In this document: piece after piece, positions 51,962-60,751 of the stretch | Position numbering within the stretch: position 1 is the first letter of the stretch | Layout of the letters: each line of letters starts with the position of its first letter | NCBI GenBank assembly: GCA_001767855.1 | Contig: MEMF01000002.1 | Location: 266,001 to 330,000 of the forward strand | Direction of reading: 5' to 3' | DNA from: Alphaproteobacteria bacterium RIFCSPHIGHO2_01_FULL_41_14 | GTDB lineage: Bacteria > Pseudomonadota > Alphaproteobacteria > UBA7879 > UBA5542 | DNA: 64,000 bases | Made by a program: the position numbers and the translations under genes | The notes under the pieces: model-generated | The model's input: the letters and a program-made list of their open reading frames with translations, nothing else | What the model was told of the DNA's origin: nothing | The model's database searches: none

Positions 51962-53389
51962 TTAACAGATTTCTGAGGGGTGTTGATTTTGGGAAGAACG
52001 AATAGGTAGGTGAATCAAAGCGTCCTGAATCCGTCCCAAAGATTCCTCTTTGCCCAGCACATCCATCACGTCGAAGACGCTCGGGGAAATATGGGCACCC
52101 GTGAGGGCTGCGCGGAGGACCTGGGCGACTTGACCCAATTTTATCCCACGGGTTTCCGCAAAAGACCGAAGGTCAGCCTCGAGCCCATCGTGGGTCCAGG
52201 ATGTAAGGTCGGTCAGATGGGTCTGCAGCTCTTTCAAGAGCGGACGGTTTTGGGTTAAGTGCTCTTGGGCGATCTCTGACAAGGGCAAGGGACGAGGGCG
52301 CACATAGAACAAGGCACTTTGGGTTAGATCCCTGAGGGTTGTAGCCCGTTGTTTCAGGCCGGTCATCCCCTTTTCCAGTCGATTCACATGAGATTCTAAA
52401 AGAGGGTCAGCCAAAAAATGAGGGAGCTCTTTTTGAACGAGCGCCAGCAGCGTGTGATTATCCGTCTCGCGCAGGTAATGGGCGTTCAAATTATCCAATT
52501 TTTTAAAGTCAAAACGAGCCGGAGACTTCCCCACATGCTGCAATGTGAACCACTCGATGGCTTGGGCGTCTGAAATGATTTCGTCATCTCCATGCCCCCA
52601 CCCGAGACGGAGCAGATAGTTGCGCAACGCTTTGGGCAGATATCCCATTTCTTCGTACGCTTCTACCCCAATGGCTCCGTGCCTCTTGGAAAGTTTAGAG
52701 CCATCTGCCCCATGAATCATGGGGATATGGGCGAATTCTGGAATCGGCCACTGCATGGCTTTGTAAAGATGATATTGACGGAAGGCGTTGGTGAGATGAT
52801 CGTCGCCCCGAATCACGTGGGTAATGTTCATATCGTGGTCGTCTACCACCACAGACAACATATAGGTCGGTGTTTGGTCGCTGCGCAGCAAAACCATGTC
52901 ATCAATTTGCTCATTTTGGATGGTCACAGGGCCTTGGACCAAATCTTGGATGGTGACGCTGCCTGTCCCAGGTGTTTTCAAGCGCAAGGCACCGGCTGTT
53001 AATCTGCGATGGCGACAGTGGCTATTATACCCTGGTTTCTGGCCGGTTTTAAGGGCCGTTTTTCGCAGCTCTTCCAATTGTTGGGGGGTGCAGTTGCAAT
53101 AATAAGCTTGGCCCTTCTCATAAAGTTCCAGGCCGACGTCTTGGTGGCGCTTCATGTTGTGGGATTGATACACCACGTCTTGATCCCAAGGAAGCCCTAG
53201 CCATTCAAGTCCATGCAGGATGGCGTGGGTTGCTGCTTCTGTGGAGCGGATTTGATCCGTATCTTCAATGCGCAGAAGAAATTGCCCGCCATGATGTTTG
53301 GAAAAAAGGTAATTAAAGAGCGCCGTTCGGGCACTTCCAATATGTAAAAATCCGGTGGGGGAAGGGGCAAAACGAGTGATGACAGTCAT
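51962..53389 (-). CDS. gltX: Glutamyl-tRNA synthetase (copy 2)
   Basis: A 475-residue class I synthetase with HIGH signature SPTGFLHIGSARTA (residues 9-22), the canonical KLSKR loop (GADGSKLSKRHGA) and CNCTPQQL/HCRH residues resembling a zinc site (about residues 100-135). Its length and motifs are closer to standard GluRS than those of copy 1. With two GluRS present, one may serve tRNA-Gln for GatCAB amidation. gatCAB and glnS are not in the window. Confidence 0.95.
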   Translation of the reverse strand: MTVITRFAPSPTGFLHIGSARTALFNYLFSKHHGGQFLLRIEDTDQIRSTEAATHAILHGLEWLGLPWDQDVVYQSHNMKRHQDVGLELYEKGQAYYCNCTPQQLEELRKTALKTGQKPGYNSHCRHRRLTAGALRLKTPGTGSVTIQDLVQGPVTIQNEQIDDMVLLRSDQTPTYMLSVVVDDHDMNITHVIRGDDHLTNAFRQYHLYKAMQWPIPEFAHIPMIHGADGSKLSKRHGAIGVEAYEEMGYLPKALRNYLLRLGWGHGDDEIISDAQAIEWFTLQHVGKSPARFDFKKLDNLNAHYLRETDNHTLLALVQKELPHFLADPLLESHVNRLEKGMTGLKQRATTLRDLTQSALFYVRPRPLPLSEIAQEHLTQNRPLLKELQTHLTDLTSWTHDGLEADLRSFAETRGIKLGQVAQVLRAALTGAHISPSVFDVMDVLGKEESLGRIQDALIHLPIRSSQNQHPSEIC

Positions 53390-53463
53390 TATTTTCTTTT
53401 TCTTTCAGCGGAGATCTTATATGATCCTTTTTATATCTTTTTCCCAAGGGAGGTCAATGTAAG

Positions 53464-54090
53464 ATGAAAGAGTGGCTCAAAATCGTTGAGTTTTTCCTTA
53501 TTTATGGGGCGGCTGTGATTAGCCCAGGGCCTAACTTTGTGATGGTGGTTCGAACCAGTGCGTCCAATACCCGAAAATCTGGGTTGGCCATGACCCTTGG
53601 ATTTGGAACTGGTGTCTTCATCCAAGGACTCGCGGCGGCGTTTGGGATCAAAGTCTTGTTTGAGACTTATCCTGCTTTGATTAAAGGCATCCAATATTTC
53701 GGTGCCCTTTATTTGGGCTATTTGGGTCTTATTGGATTGCTCGCAAAACCCAAGGCAGAACCCGTTGATGAGGAAGTGAAGGCCACCGCGGGGGTTTTCA
53801 GCTCTTTTAAAACAGGTCTTCTTACCCATCTCTCAAACCCATATGCCATTATTTTTACCTTTACCACCTTTTCTTTATTTTACGATGCGAATCCTTGGCT
53901 CAGACTGTCCTATGTTTTTGTGGCTTTGGGGTTGGTGCTGGCTTGGTACGGAACGGCGGCGGTGATCTTGAGTCATTCGTCTTTGCAGGAGAAACTCTAT
54001 AGATTTCGCCATTGGATCGATCGAGGAGCTGGTATTATCTTGATTTATATTGCCTTTAAGATTGGATTAGCTGACATCTCTATGCCCTGA
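53464..54090 (+). CDS. LysE/RhtB-family amino-acid exporter
   Basis: A 208-residue inner-membrane protein with about six hydrophobic segments. The family motif is near residues 16-46 (SPGPNFVMVVRTSASNTRKSG, then GFGTGVF), followed by a conserved FKTGLLTHLSNPYAIIFT. Members export small amino acids such as homoserine, threonine or lysine. The substrate cannot be predicted. It stands between gltX and pntAA. Confidence 0.9.
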   Translation: MKEWLKIVEFFLIYGAAVISPGPNFVMVVRTSASNTRKSGLAMTLGFGTGVFIQGLAAAFGIKVLFETYPALIKGIQYFGALYLGYLGLIGLLAKPKAEPVDEEVKATAGVFSSFKTGLLTHLSNPYAIIFTFTTFSLFYDANPWLRLSYVFVALGLVLAWYGTAAVILSHSSLQEKLYRFRHWIDRGAGIILIYIAFKIGLADISMP

Positions 54091-54184
54091 GGTGGTTAAC
54101 AATTCCCCTTTCCCATAATAAATTCATCAAGCATCTTGATTTTAGGTTGGTATCTCGTCATTATCTCGGATAAAAAGGCAAAGC

Positions 54185-55435
54185 ATGAAAATTTTTGTTC
54201 CGAAAGAAAGAAGACCCCATGAGGTCCGTGTGGCCCTATCCCCCGAAATTGTGAAAAAGCTGGTGGATATGGGATGCAGTGTTCATATCGAGCAGGGGGC
54301 CGGAGAAGGCGTTTCTTTTTCTGATAAAGATTTTCAAGAAGCTGGCGCGCAGTTGGTGAAGTCAAGCCCTCAAATGTATAAAGAGATGCATGTTGTGTGT
54401 AAGATTCAACGACCATTGCCAGAAGAGCTGGCGATCTACCCTGAACAGATAGTCTTGATTTCTACCCTCAATATTCTGAGCCATAAATCAGATTTAGAAG
54501 TATATAATAAACACAAAGTTTCAGCGATTGCGTTGGAACTCATGCCGCGCATTACGCGGGCGCAAAGCATGGATGTTCTCTCTTCCCAAAGTAATTTGGC
54601 GGGGTATCGGGCGGTCCTTGAGGCGGCTTCTCTTTACGATCGGGCGTTCCCTATGATGATGACGGCGGCAGGAACTGTTTCCCCTGCTAAAGTTTTGGTG
54701 GTGGGTGCAGGCGTCGCAGGGCTACAAGCCATTGCCACCGCACGACGTCTGGGGGCCATCGTCTTTGGGTATGACGTGCGCGCGGCGGCCAAGGAACAAG
54801 TGGAAAGTTTAGGAGCCTCTTTCATAGACGTGGGAGGCAGAGCTAACGCGGAAGCCGCCGGTGGGTATGCGAAGGAAGTGGATGCCGACTATCAGCGCCA
54901 GCAGGAAACAAAATTAAAAGAAGTGGTGAAAACCATTGATATTATTATCACCACGGCCCTCATTCCAGGGCGAGAGGCCCCTAAAATCATTTCAGAAGAC
55001 ATGCTGAAAGAAATGAAGCCAGGGTCCATTGTGGTGGACTTAGCCGTGGAAATGGGCGGCAATTGTTTTGGAAGTGTTCTCGGAAAAGTGGTTGAGAAAC
55101 ACGGCGTTAAAATTTTGGGCCCCGCCAATCTCGCGTCTCAAGTAGGGCGGAGTGCGTCCGAGCTTTATGCGCGCAACCTCTTTAATCTCTTTAAACTGAT
55201 TTACAAAGAGGGAACCAAAGAAGTGGTGTTCGATGCCCAAGATGACATTATTCAGGCCATTCTCTTGACCCATAAGGGTAGCATCTTGCGGTCTGATTTG
55301 CTGACAACCCCTGCAAAATCTTCATCTTCAAAAGAAAAAAAGCCAGAGAAGCCCGCGGTTGGTAAAAAAACAGCGGGTAAGAAAAAAACACCAGCCAAAA
55401 AATCTCTAAAGCGGAGTCCGAAGAATGCCCTTTAA
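54185..55435 (+). CDS. pntAA: NAD(P) transhydrogenase subunit alpha part 1
   Basis: This is the NAD-binding domain I of proton-translocating transhydrogenase, which uses the proton gradient to make NADPH from NADH. Visible motifs are the N-terminal [13 protein letters not shown], the [11 protein letters not shown] loop, [20 protein letters not shown] (Rossmann site, about 175-194) and the SLGA helix. At 416 residues it is longer than most by a Lys/Ser/Ala/Pro-rich tail (about residues 375-416) of low complexity. The stop overlaps pntAB by 11 bases. Confidence 0.95.
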   Translation: MKIFVPKERRPHEVRVALSPEIVKKLVDMGCSVHIEQGAGEGVSFSDKDFQEAGAQLVKSSPQMYKEMHVVCKIQRPLPEELAIYPEQIVLISTLNILSHKSDLEVYNKHKVSAIALELMPRITRAQSMDVLSSQSNLAGYRAVLEAASLYDRAFPMMMTAAGTVSPAKVLVVGAGVAGLQAIATARRLGAIVFGYDVRAAAKEQVESLGASFIDVGGRANAEAAGGYAKEVDADYQRQQETKLKEVVKTIDIIITTALIPGREAPKIISEDMLKEMKPGSIVVDLAVEMGGNCFGSVLGKVVEKHGVKILGPANLASQVGRSASELYARNLFNLFKLIYKEGTKEVVFDAQDDIIQAILLTHKGSILRSDLLTTPAKSSSSKEKKPEKPAVGKKTAGKKKTPAKKSLKRSPKNAL

Positions 55436-55814
55436 TCCAACCCAATATATTGAAAAGTCAGTGACAGCTATCAATCAAATTATGCCGGCTGAAACACATT
55501 CTGTGGAAGTGCTTCGGGGAGGAGAAGTGGATCCTTTCATCACAGGGCTTACTGTTTTTATGTTGGCGGCGTTTGTCGGATATTATGTGGTGTGGCGGGT
55601 GACACCAGCATTACATTCTCCGTTGATGGCGGTGACAAATGCCATTTCTAGTGTGATTATTGTGGGCGCTTTGGTAGTGGCGGGTGGAGAAGCGTTCGAT
55701 GTGTCCAAGGTTTTGGGGTTCATAGCAGTGGTGCTGGCGTCCATCAACATTTTTGGGGGCTTCATTGTGACACAGCGGATGTTGGATATGTTTAAGAAAA
55801 AAACAAAAAAGTAG
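55425..55814 (+). CDS. pntAB: NAD(P) transhydrogenase subunit alpha part 2
   Basis: A small membrane subunit (129 residues) with about three to four transmembrane segments ([20 protein letters not shown], and the [14 protein letters not shown] region). It forms part of the proton channel (domain II). Splitting alpha into two polypeptides is usual in alphaproteobacteria. It starts inside the end of pntAA and pntB follows nine bases later, so the three form one operon. Confidence 0.93.
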   Translation: MPFNPTQYIEKSVTAINQIMPAETHSVEVLRGGEVDPFITGLTVFMLAAFVGYYVVWRVTPALHSPLMAVTNAISSVIIVGALVVAGGEAFDVSKVLGFIAVVLASINIFGGFIVTQRMLDMFKKKTKK

Positions 55815-55823
55815 GAGTTTATT

Positions 55824-57224
55824 GTGGGCCAGACCTTAACGGCTTTTCTCTATTTGATGGCGTCTATTTGTTTCATTATGGCGCTCAGAGGGCTTTCTTC
55901 GCCTGAGTCATCCCGTCAAGGAAATGGGTATGGCATTTTGGGGATGATCTTGGCCATTGTTACCACCCTTTTGAATGATGCTGTCTTGAGTTACGAAACT
56001 ATCCTGAGTGGGATGTTGATGGGGGGTGGAATTGGAACTCTCATTGCACGGAAAATAAAGATGACCGCCTTGCCCCAATTGGTGGCGGCGTTCCATAGTT
56101 TGGTAGGGCTCGCGGCTGTCTGCGTGGCGGCCTCTGCTTTATACTCGCCAGATGTGTTTAAAATCGGCGGTATGCAGGGGATTAAGCTGAGCGCGCTCAT
56201 CGAAATGGGGATTGGCACGGCCATTGGGGCGGTGACTTTTACCGGTTCTTTGGTTGCCTTTGGAAAATTGCAGGGCTTTATCACCGGCAAACCGCTCACC
56301 TTTAAAGGGCAGCACTTTTTAAACTTATTGATTGGGCTTGCCATTCTTGGATGTCTCGCGTGGCTCGCCACCGAGGGGAGTTTCCGCGCCTTTTGGATTC
56401 TAACCTTCCTCGCTTTCCTTCTGGGTTTTACCTTGATTCTTCCCATCGGAGGGGCGGACATGCCTGTCATCGTTTCCATGTTGAATTCGTACTCAGGATG
56501 GGCTGCCTGTGGGATTGGGTTTACGCTTCAAAACCATTTGCTGATCATTACGGGCGCTCTGGTGGGGGCGTCAGGCGCCATCCTCAGTTATATCATGTGC
56601 AAGGGCATGAATCGCTCCATTTGGAGTGTGATCCTGGGAGGATTCGGTGCAGGGCCTTCCGTCACGGCTGTGGCACGAGCAGGCGATGAGAGTCGCAGTG
56701 TGAAGTCAGGGAATGCAGAAGATGCGGCTTTCCTTATGAAAAACGCAAGTTCTATCATCATTGTGCCCGGGTATGGAATGGCGGTGGCCCAAGCCCAACA
56801 TTCCCTGAAAGAGATGGTGGATATGCTCAAGAAAGAAGGTGTCAAGGTGCGTTTTGCCATTCACCCTGTGGCGGGGCGTATGCCAGGCCACATGAATGTG
56901 TTGTTGGCCGAGGCCAATGTACCCTATGAGGATGTGTTGGAATTAGACGAGATCAACCGTGATTTTTCCGCCACCGACATCGCCTTTGTGATTGGGGCCA
57001 ATGACGTGACTAACCCTGCAGCCAAAACGGATCGCCAAAGCCCTATTTATGGGATGCCGATCTTGGACGTTGAAAATGCGAAAACAGTTCTTTTTGTGAA
57101 ACGCTCTATGGCCGCCGGCTATGCGGGGGTTGAGAACGAGTTGTTTTTCCGTGATAATACGATGATGCTCTTTGGGGATGCGAAGAAAGTGTGTGAGCAG
57201 ATTGTGAAAGTTCTTCAAAGTTAG
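55824..57224 (+). CDS. pntB: NAD(P) transhydrogenase subunit beta
   Basis: A 466-residue subunit: about nine transmembrane segments, then the NADP-binding domain III (VIIVPGYGMAVAQAQH, about residues 310-325, HPVAGRMPGHMNVLLAEA, GANDVTNPAA). The GTG start follows TAGGAG. The last 44 codons are present twice more downstream (58098-58229 and 58977-59108), in the same strand, with changes that are almost all synonymous. The gene itself is full length. Confidence 0.96.
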   Translation: MGQTLTAFLYLMASICFIMALRGLSSPESSRQGNGYGILGMILAIVTTLLNDAVLSYETILSGMLMGGGIGTLIARKIKMTALPQLVAAFHSLVGLAAVCVAASALYSPDVFKIGGMQGIKLSALIEMGIGTAIGAVTFTGSLVAFGKLQGFITGKPLTFKGQHFLNLLIGLAILGCLAWLATEGSFRAFWILTFLAFLLGFTLILPIGGADMPVIVSMLNSYSGWAACGIGFTLQNHLLIITGALVGASGAILSYIMCKGMNRSIWSVILGGFGAGPSVTAVARAGDESRSVKSGNAEDAAFLMKNASSIIIVPGYGMAVAQAQHSLKEMVDMLKKEGVKVRFAIHPVAGRMPGHMNVLLAEANVPYEDVLELDEINRDFSATDIAFVIGANDVTNPAAKTDRQSPIYGMPILDVENAKTVLFVKRSMAAGYAGVENELFFRDNTMMLFGDAKKVCEQIVKVLQS

Positions 57225-57226
57225 AG

Positions 57227-57255
57227 TTGCTTTTGACCTAAAAAAACTGTATATA
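57227..57255 (+). promoter_or_regulatory. Promoter for the secreted gene after pntB
   Basis: TTGCTT (57227-57232), 17 bases, TATATA (57250-57255). It begins two bases after the pntB stop, showing that the following gene has its own promoter. Confidence 0.5.
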
Positions 57256-57294
57256 CTCCATAGCTTATTTTAATAATTTAGGAGAATCAAATAT

Positions 57295-58005
57295 ATGTCT
57301 ATTAAAAAATATCTTTTTATATTTATTGGGATGATGGTGGTTTTAAACCCTGTTGCTCAATCCGCCGTTCAAGACGATGCAGGTATCGCACCCAAACGTC
57401 CTATTTCATTTAATGGTGAACCGCTCATTTTTAACGATGAATTATCTATTTCATATATTCATGAATTGTCTCACGTGGCATTTTCAGTAAAAGATGGGAA
57501 CATTCAATGTGGATCTCTAGCTGTGCCGCCAGACTTAGTGGAAAGAGTGCAGGGTCTCTATACCACTATTTTCTCACAGAAAGATAAAATGTCGCAGTTG
57601 GTTGCTGGAAAAAGGATTGTCATAGAAGCAGGGAGAGACATTGATTCTTGTGGGAGTAATATGCAAGCAGAAGAGGGTATTACTCTGCAGGCGGTCCAGA
57701 AAGTTTCGCTTGTCAATAGTTTTTTAAGAACCCCGCAAAAAATTGAAATTACATCTGGAGAGGTTGGGTTTAAAAATTTATTTGCTTTTGCGGGAAGCGA
57801 ACAAAGCTTAACAATTAAGAGTCATGATGGGTGTAGTTGGCTGAAAAGTATTGAATTTTCTTCTTTTTCACAACCTTTTGGCTGTTTTTTTCAAGGAAAT
57901 CTTTTATTGGGTCAAGATCCCTTAACGCCAGGAGAAGACAAGTTTCTAGTGGTAGGAGCAAATAAAATCACCTTTACATTCAAACAACCTAAAGACAATA
58001 TATAA
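57295..58005 (+). CDS. Secreted protein of unknown function (between pntB and its first 3' copy)
   Basis: The family is not recognised. ATG 57295 follows TAGGAGAATC and gives a signal peptide (KYLFIFIGMMVVLNPVAQSA). The 236-residue mature chain appears beta-rich with four Cys in the second half (IQCGSLA, DSCGSNM, DGCSW, FGCFF). A repeated phrase VxVSLVNS/VGFKNLFAF hints at a beta-solenoid-like fold. It is AT-rich relative to pntB. It is the cargo of the first block between copies of the pntB end. Confidence 0.6.
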   Translation: MSIKKYLFIFIGMMVVLNPVAQSAVQDDAGIAPKRPISFNGEPLIFNDELSISYIHELSHVAFSVKDGNIQCGSLAVPPDLVERVQGLYTTIFSQKDKMSQLVAGKRIVIEAGRDIDSCGSNMQAEEGITLQAVQKVSLVNSFLRTPQKIEITSGEVGFKNLFAFAGSEQSLTIKSHDGCSWLKSIEFSSFSQPFGCFFQGNLLLGQDPLTPGEDKFLVVGANKITFTFKQPKDNI

Positions 58006-58028
58006 AAAAAGAATTCGCACAAAAAGAG

Positions 58029-58055
58029 CCTCCCCTGTGATTGATACGGGGGAGG
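58029..58055. terminator. Hairpin after the secreted gene at 57295
   Basis: CCTCCCC (58029-58035) pairs with GGGGAGG (about 58049-58055) over a loop of about 13 bases. There is no T run downstream on the plus strand, but on the minus strand CTCTTTTTG follows. It may be a weak or bidirectional terminator. Confidence 0.35.
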
Positions 58056-58097
58056 AGGTGCTAGAGAAGATGATTTTATAGAGTTGAGGCGTAGGCT

Positions 58098-58229
58098 GTT
58101 TTGTTTGTGAAACGCTCTATGGCCGCCGGATATGCAGGGGTTGAGAACGAGTTGTTTTTCCGTGATAACACGATGATGCTCTTTGGGGATGCGAAGAAAG
58201 TGTGCGAGCAGATTATCAAGGCTCTTTAA
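58098..58229 (+). pseudogene. Copy of the pntB 3' end (44 codons), first
   Basis: The frame is intact from GTTTTGTTTGTG to TAA. It encodes the same [20 protein letters not shown] stretch as pntB and differs only near the end (QIIKAL). Of about nine codon differences from pntB, the first five are silent. There is no start codon, so it is not a gene on its own. Confidence 0.9.
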
Positions 58230-58261
58230 GGTTTTCGTTAATCTAGAAGAAGGAGTAATGG

Positions 58262-58882
58262 ATGCATACAGCAACAATGAAAAACTGGATTTTAGGACTC
58301 GTTATTATGGGGTTTTCAACCTTAGGGATAGGAACTGCAGACGAACCAACCAAAGATCTTGTACGGACCTATACGCTCAAGCCATCAATGCAGGGTTATC
58401 TGAGCATTAATGCTATAGAGTCCTATAGCCGGCAGATCCAACTATTGGAAGTCCCGTTTGTACCAAATCCTGTCTTGTCTATGTGTTTTCACCTCGACAG
58501 AGAGGAAAGGATCTTGGCGTCTCTAAAGGCCAGCCCTGCAAAGCCCGTGGGCGAGGCATTAGAAAAATCGACTGAGCCCAGCTCAGATATGAAGACAGAA
58601 GATATGCAGATAAAATTGAAAGCAGAAAAGATCTCTAAAGCGCTTTTCTTTAATAAGGATGTGGGGCCCGGAACGGTGATCACCCTTATCATGGAGGGCA
58701 CACGTCTATCGTCCTTCATTGATAGAATTGAACTCTCCGGGATTTCTCGGTGTTCAATAAACTTATTACCTTATATTCTGGCAACAATTTATGATACAAA
58801 TCCGTCGTTGTCTCTGACCACCTATGGTATAGAGAACATCACTATTTATCGACGCCCTGACGACCCCCAAAAGGTTTCCTGA
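58262..58882 (+). CDS. Secreted protein of unknown function (between the two pntB end copies)
   Basis: The family is not recognised. It has 206 residues with a likely signal peptide (MKNWILGLVIMGFSTLGIGTA from the inner ATG at 58277; AAGGAG supports ATG 58262). The protein is mostly polar. A short Cys-containing segment (ISRCSINLLPYIL) and a TYGIENITIYRRP end resemble secretin/STN-type N0 subdomains (sheets with ILxxxxxxNPxLSLTTYGIENITI), suggesting a possible STN-like fold, tentative. It starts 32 bases after the copied pntB stop and has no promoter of its own that I can see. Confidence 0.55.
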   Translation: MHTATMKNWILGLVIMGFSTLGIGTADEPTKDLVRTYTLKPSMQGYLSINAIESYSRQIQLLEVPFVPNPVLSMCFHLDREERILASLKASPAKPVGEALEKSTEPSSDMKTEDMQIKLKAEKISKALFFNKDVGPGTVITLIMEGTRLSSFIDRIELSGISRCSINLLPYILATIYDTNPSLSLTTYGIENITIYRRPDDPQKVS

Positions 58883-59251
58883 TGTCGCTTCCTCCAAGGG
58901 CCTCTTCTCTCAAAGCACCGTTTCTGAAAACCCTTTCCTTTGACCGGTCCAAAGTTGAAGAGGGGGAGGCGGCGAAGTTTTGTTTGTAAAACGCTCTATG
59001 GCCGCCGGATATGCAGGGGTTGAGAATGAATTGTTCTTCCGCGATAACACCATGATGCTCTTTGGGGATGCGAAGAAAGTGTGTGAGCAGATTGTGAAAG
59101 CGTTTTAGGCTTTTTATTCCATGGTTTCATAGGATGGAGAGCAAAAGAACAACTCGTCACATGTTGCCCCTCCCAGCATGAGGTAATGAAAGGAATCTAG
59201 ATCGCAAAGAAAAACAGTTGTATGATCCTTAATAGGCGGGAGGTTTCTAAT
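58883..59251. other. Gap holding the second pntB end copy
   Basis: 58883-58976 shows no gene and no clear promoter. 58977-59108 is the pntB end copy. 59109-59251 contains the likely promoter and ribosome site (GGGAGGT) of the subtilase-like gene. I see no further feature. Confidence 0.6.
58977..59108 (+). pseudogene. Copy of the pntB 3' end (44 codons), second
   Basis: The frame is intact from GTTTTGTTTGTA to TAG and encodes the same peptide ending QIVKAF. Ten codons differ from pntB in the shared part, and all of these are silent. It is preceded by GAGGCGGCGAA, similar to GAGGCGTAGGC before the first copy. It is probably the oldest (ancestral) 3' end of pntB at this site. Confidence 0.9.
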
Positions 59252-60751
59252 ATGAATAAAAATTTTATATGTCTTTTTCTTATTGTCTTTATGCAAAACA
59301 CCGATGCTGCCCTTCACCCTAAAATGGGAGCTCCTCATATTTTAGATCCAGAGGGTCTTGGACTGTTCGCTCAAAAGTCTGATTTTTATTTTGAGGAGCC
59401 CTTTTCTGCTTCACCGGAGTATAAGGAGGTTCTTGAAACCCACAAAAAAGCCCAAAAAGCCTTAGAGGAGACCGAAGATCCTTCAAAAAAGGCGCGATTG
59501 CAAAAAATTGTAAATGCGACGAATAAAGTTCTGATTCAGCTTTCTTTGAAAGACCGACAAAATCACTTAATAAAGAATAGATCTCATGCAGAACGTTCTC
59601 GAAAAGAAAATTGGTTTCATCCTCTCAATGCTTCTATAGGAGCCGAGAGTAGTGGCGCCTTATTATGGGCCCATCGTCAGGGAGTCCTGGGACAGGGAGT
59701 AGAAGTAATTGTCATTGAACGGGTTGGTTATTCCCCCTCCCCCACTTTATCCAAACTCATTAAAAATACAGATCAGACAGAGCGCCCAGAACGTTTCATA
59801 CCAAGCATTCATGGTTCTGAAGAACATGCCAGTGCTGTGACGAACATTCTTTACCAGGTGGCTCCTAGATCAGGTATTAAATTAGTCCAGGACAGAGAAG
59901 TTGATTTGGCTTTTCATCCTGATCTTATGAGTGACAAAGCATTGGCCTCTCAGAGAATAGAGAATCTTTTTCCTGAGGAACCCCTTATCCTAAATTGGTC
60001 TGGAGGGAAGTTTAACGATTTCAATATAGGGGGTATAGAGGGATTCTTTAAAGGCCGATCTAAAAAATTTGGTGATCTTTTGGTGAAAGCCGTTCCTAAT
60101 TCGGGCGGGCTTTTTGGGGGTGGAGAAATAGACCATCTCTTCAATAAGAGGGTTTTTAACAACCATTCAGATCAGATTATTTTGGTTGGGAATCTAGATC
60201 AATACGGTGGTGTGCCCGTAAAACCACTCAATAAGCTTCAAGAAAGTAGGTTTTTGTGCGCGTACGGTAACGAGGTTCTTACAATAAACAAAATGGATGA
60301 GGTTAAGACACAATCTGGCACCTCGATGGCAGCGCCCATTATATCGGGTGCCGTGGCACTTATAAAAAGCAAATACCCTCATCTGACCCCCCAAGAAGTT
60401 GGGGATATTTTATTAGAATCGGCGGAAAGAAACTTTTGGACCTCGTCATACCGGCCAACTTTAGTTTATGACCCAGAAGATTTTCCAGAAAGCCCAGCAA
60501 AAATTCTTCGTCTTCCTGCAGATATAGAACTAAAGCCTTTTGATTCTAAAATATATGGAAGGGGTGTATTGAATCTGAGGCGGGCCTTTCTTTATGCTGA
60601 ACTGAAGGTTCACCATCCAAAGATGACTATGGAAGAACTAAGGCCTCTCTTCAAGGCGGCGGTGCACGAACAAGAAAGAATAGCGGCCCACAAAATTCAA
60701 AGCGCCTTTCGAAAATATAGAGAAAAAAGAAGAAAATTAAATATTGTATGA
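59252..60751 (+). CDS. Secreted subtilisin-like (S8) protease, divergent, with C-terminal IQ motif
   Basis: The start at 59252 (MNKNFICLFLIVFMQNTDA) has GGGAGGT upstream and gives 499 residues. The S8 domain follows a helical prodomain-like region. Catalytic Ser is in SGTSMAAP (Ser358), and His probably in EEHASAVTN (His192). Where S8 proteases have the catalytic Asp (V-I-D-T-G), this protein has VIVIERVGY, so Glu156 replaces Asp. The tail has IQSAFRKYREKRR (482-494), an IQ-type motif, which in eukaryotes binds calmodulin. It may be an exported enzyme or pseudoenzyme acting in a host. Confidence 0.78.
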   Translation: MNKNFICLFLIVFMQNTDAALHPKMGAPHILDPEGLGLFAQKSDFYFEEPFSASPEYKEVLETHKKAQKALEETEDPSKKARLQKIVNATNKVLIQLSLKDRQNHLIKNRSHAERSRKENWFHPLNASIGAESSGALLWAHRQGVLGQGVEVIVIERVGYSPSPTLSKLIKNTDQTERPERFIPSIHGSEEHASAVTNILYQVAPRSGIKLVQDREVDLAFHPDLMSDKALASQRIENLFPEEPLILNWSGGKFNDFNIGGIEGFFKGRSKKFGDLLVKAVPNSGGLFGGGEIDHLFNKRVFNNHSDQIILVGNLDQYGGVPVKPLNKLQESRFLCAYGNEVLTINKMDEVKTQSGTSMAAPIISGAVALIKSKYPHLTPQEVGDILLESAERNFWTSSYRPTLVYDPEDFPESPAKILRLPADIELKPFDSKIYGRGVLNLRRAFLYAELKVHHPKMTMEELRPLFKAAVHEQERIAAHKIQSAFRKYREKRRKLNIV

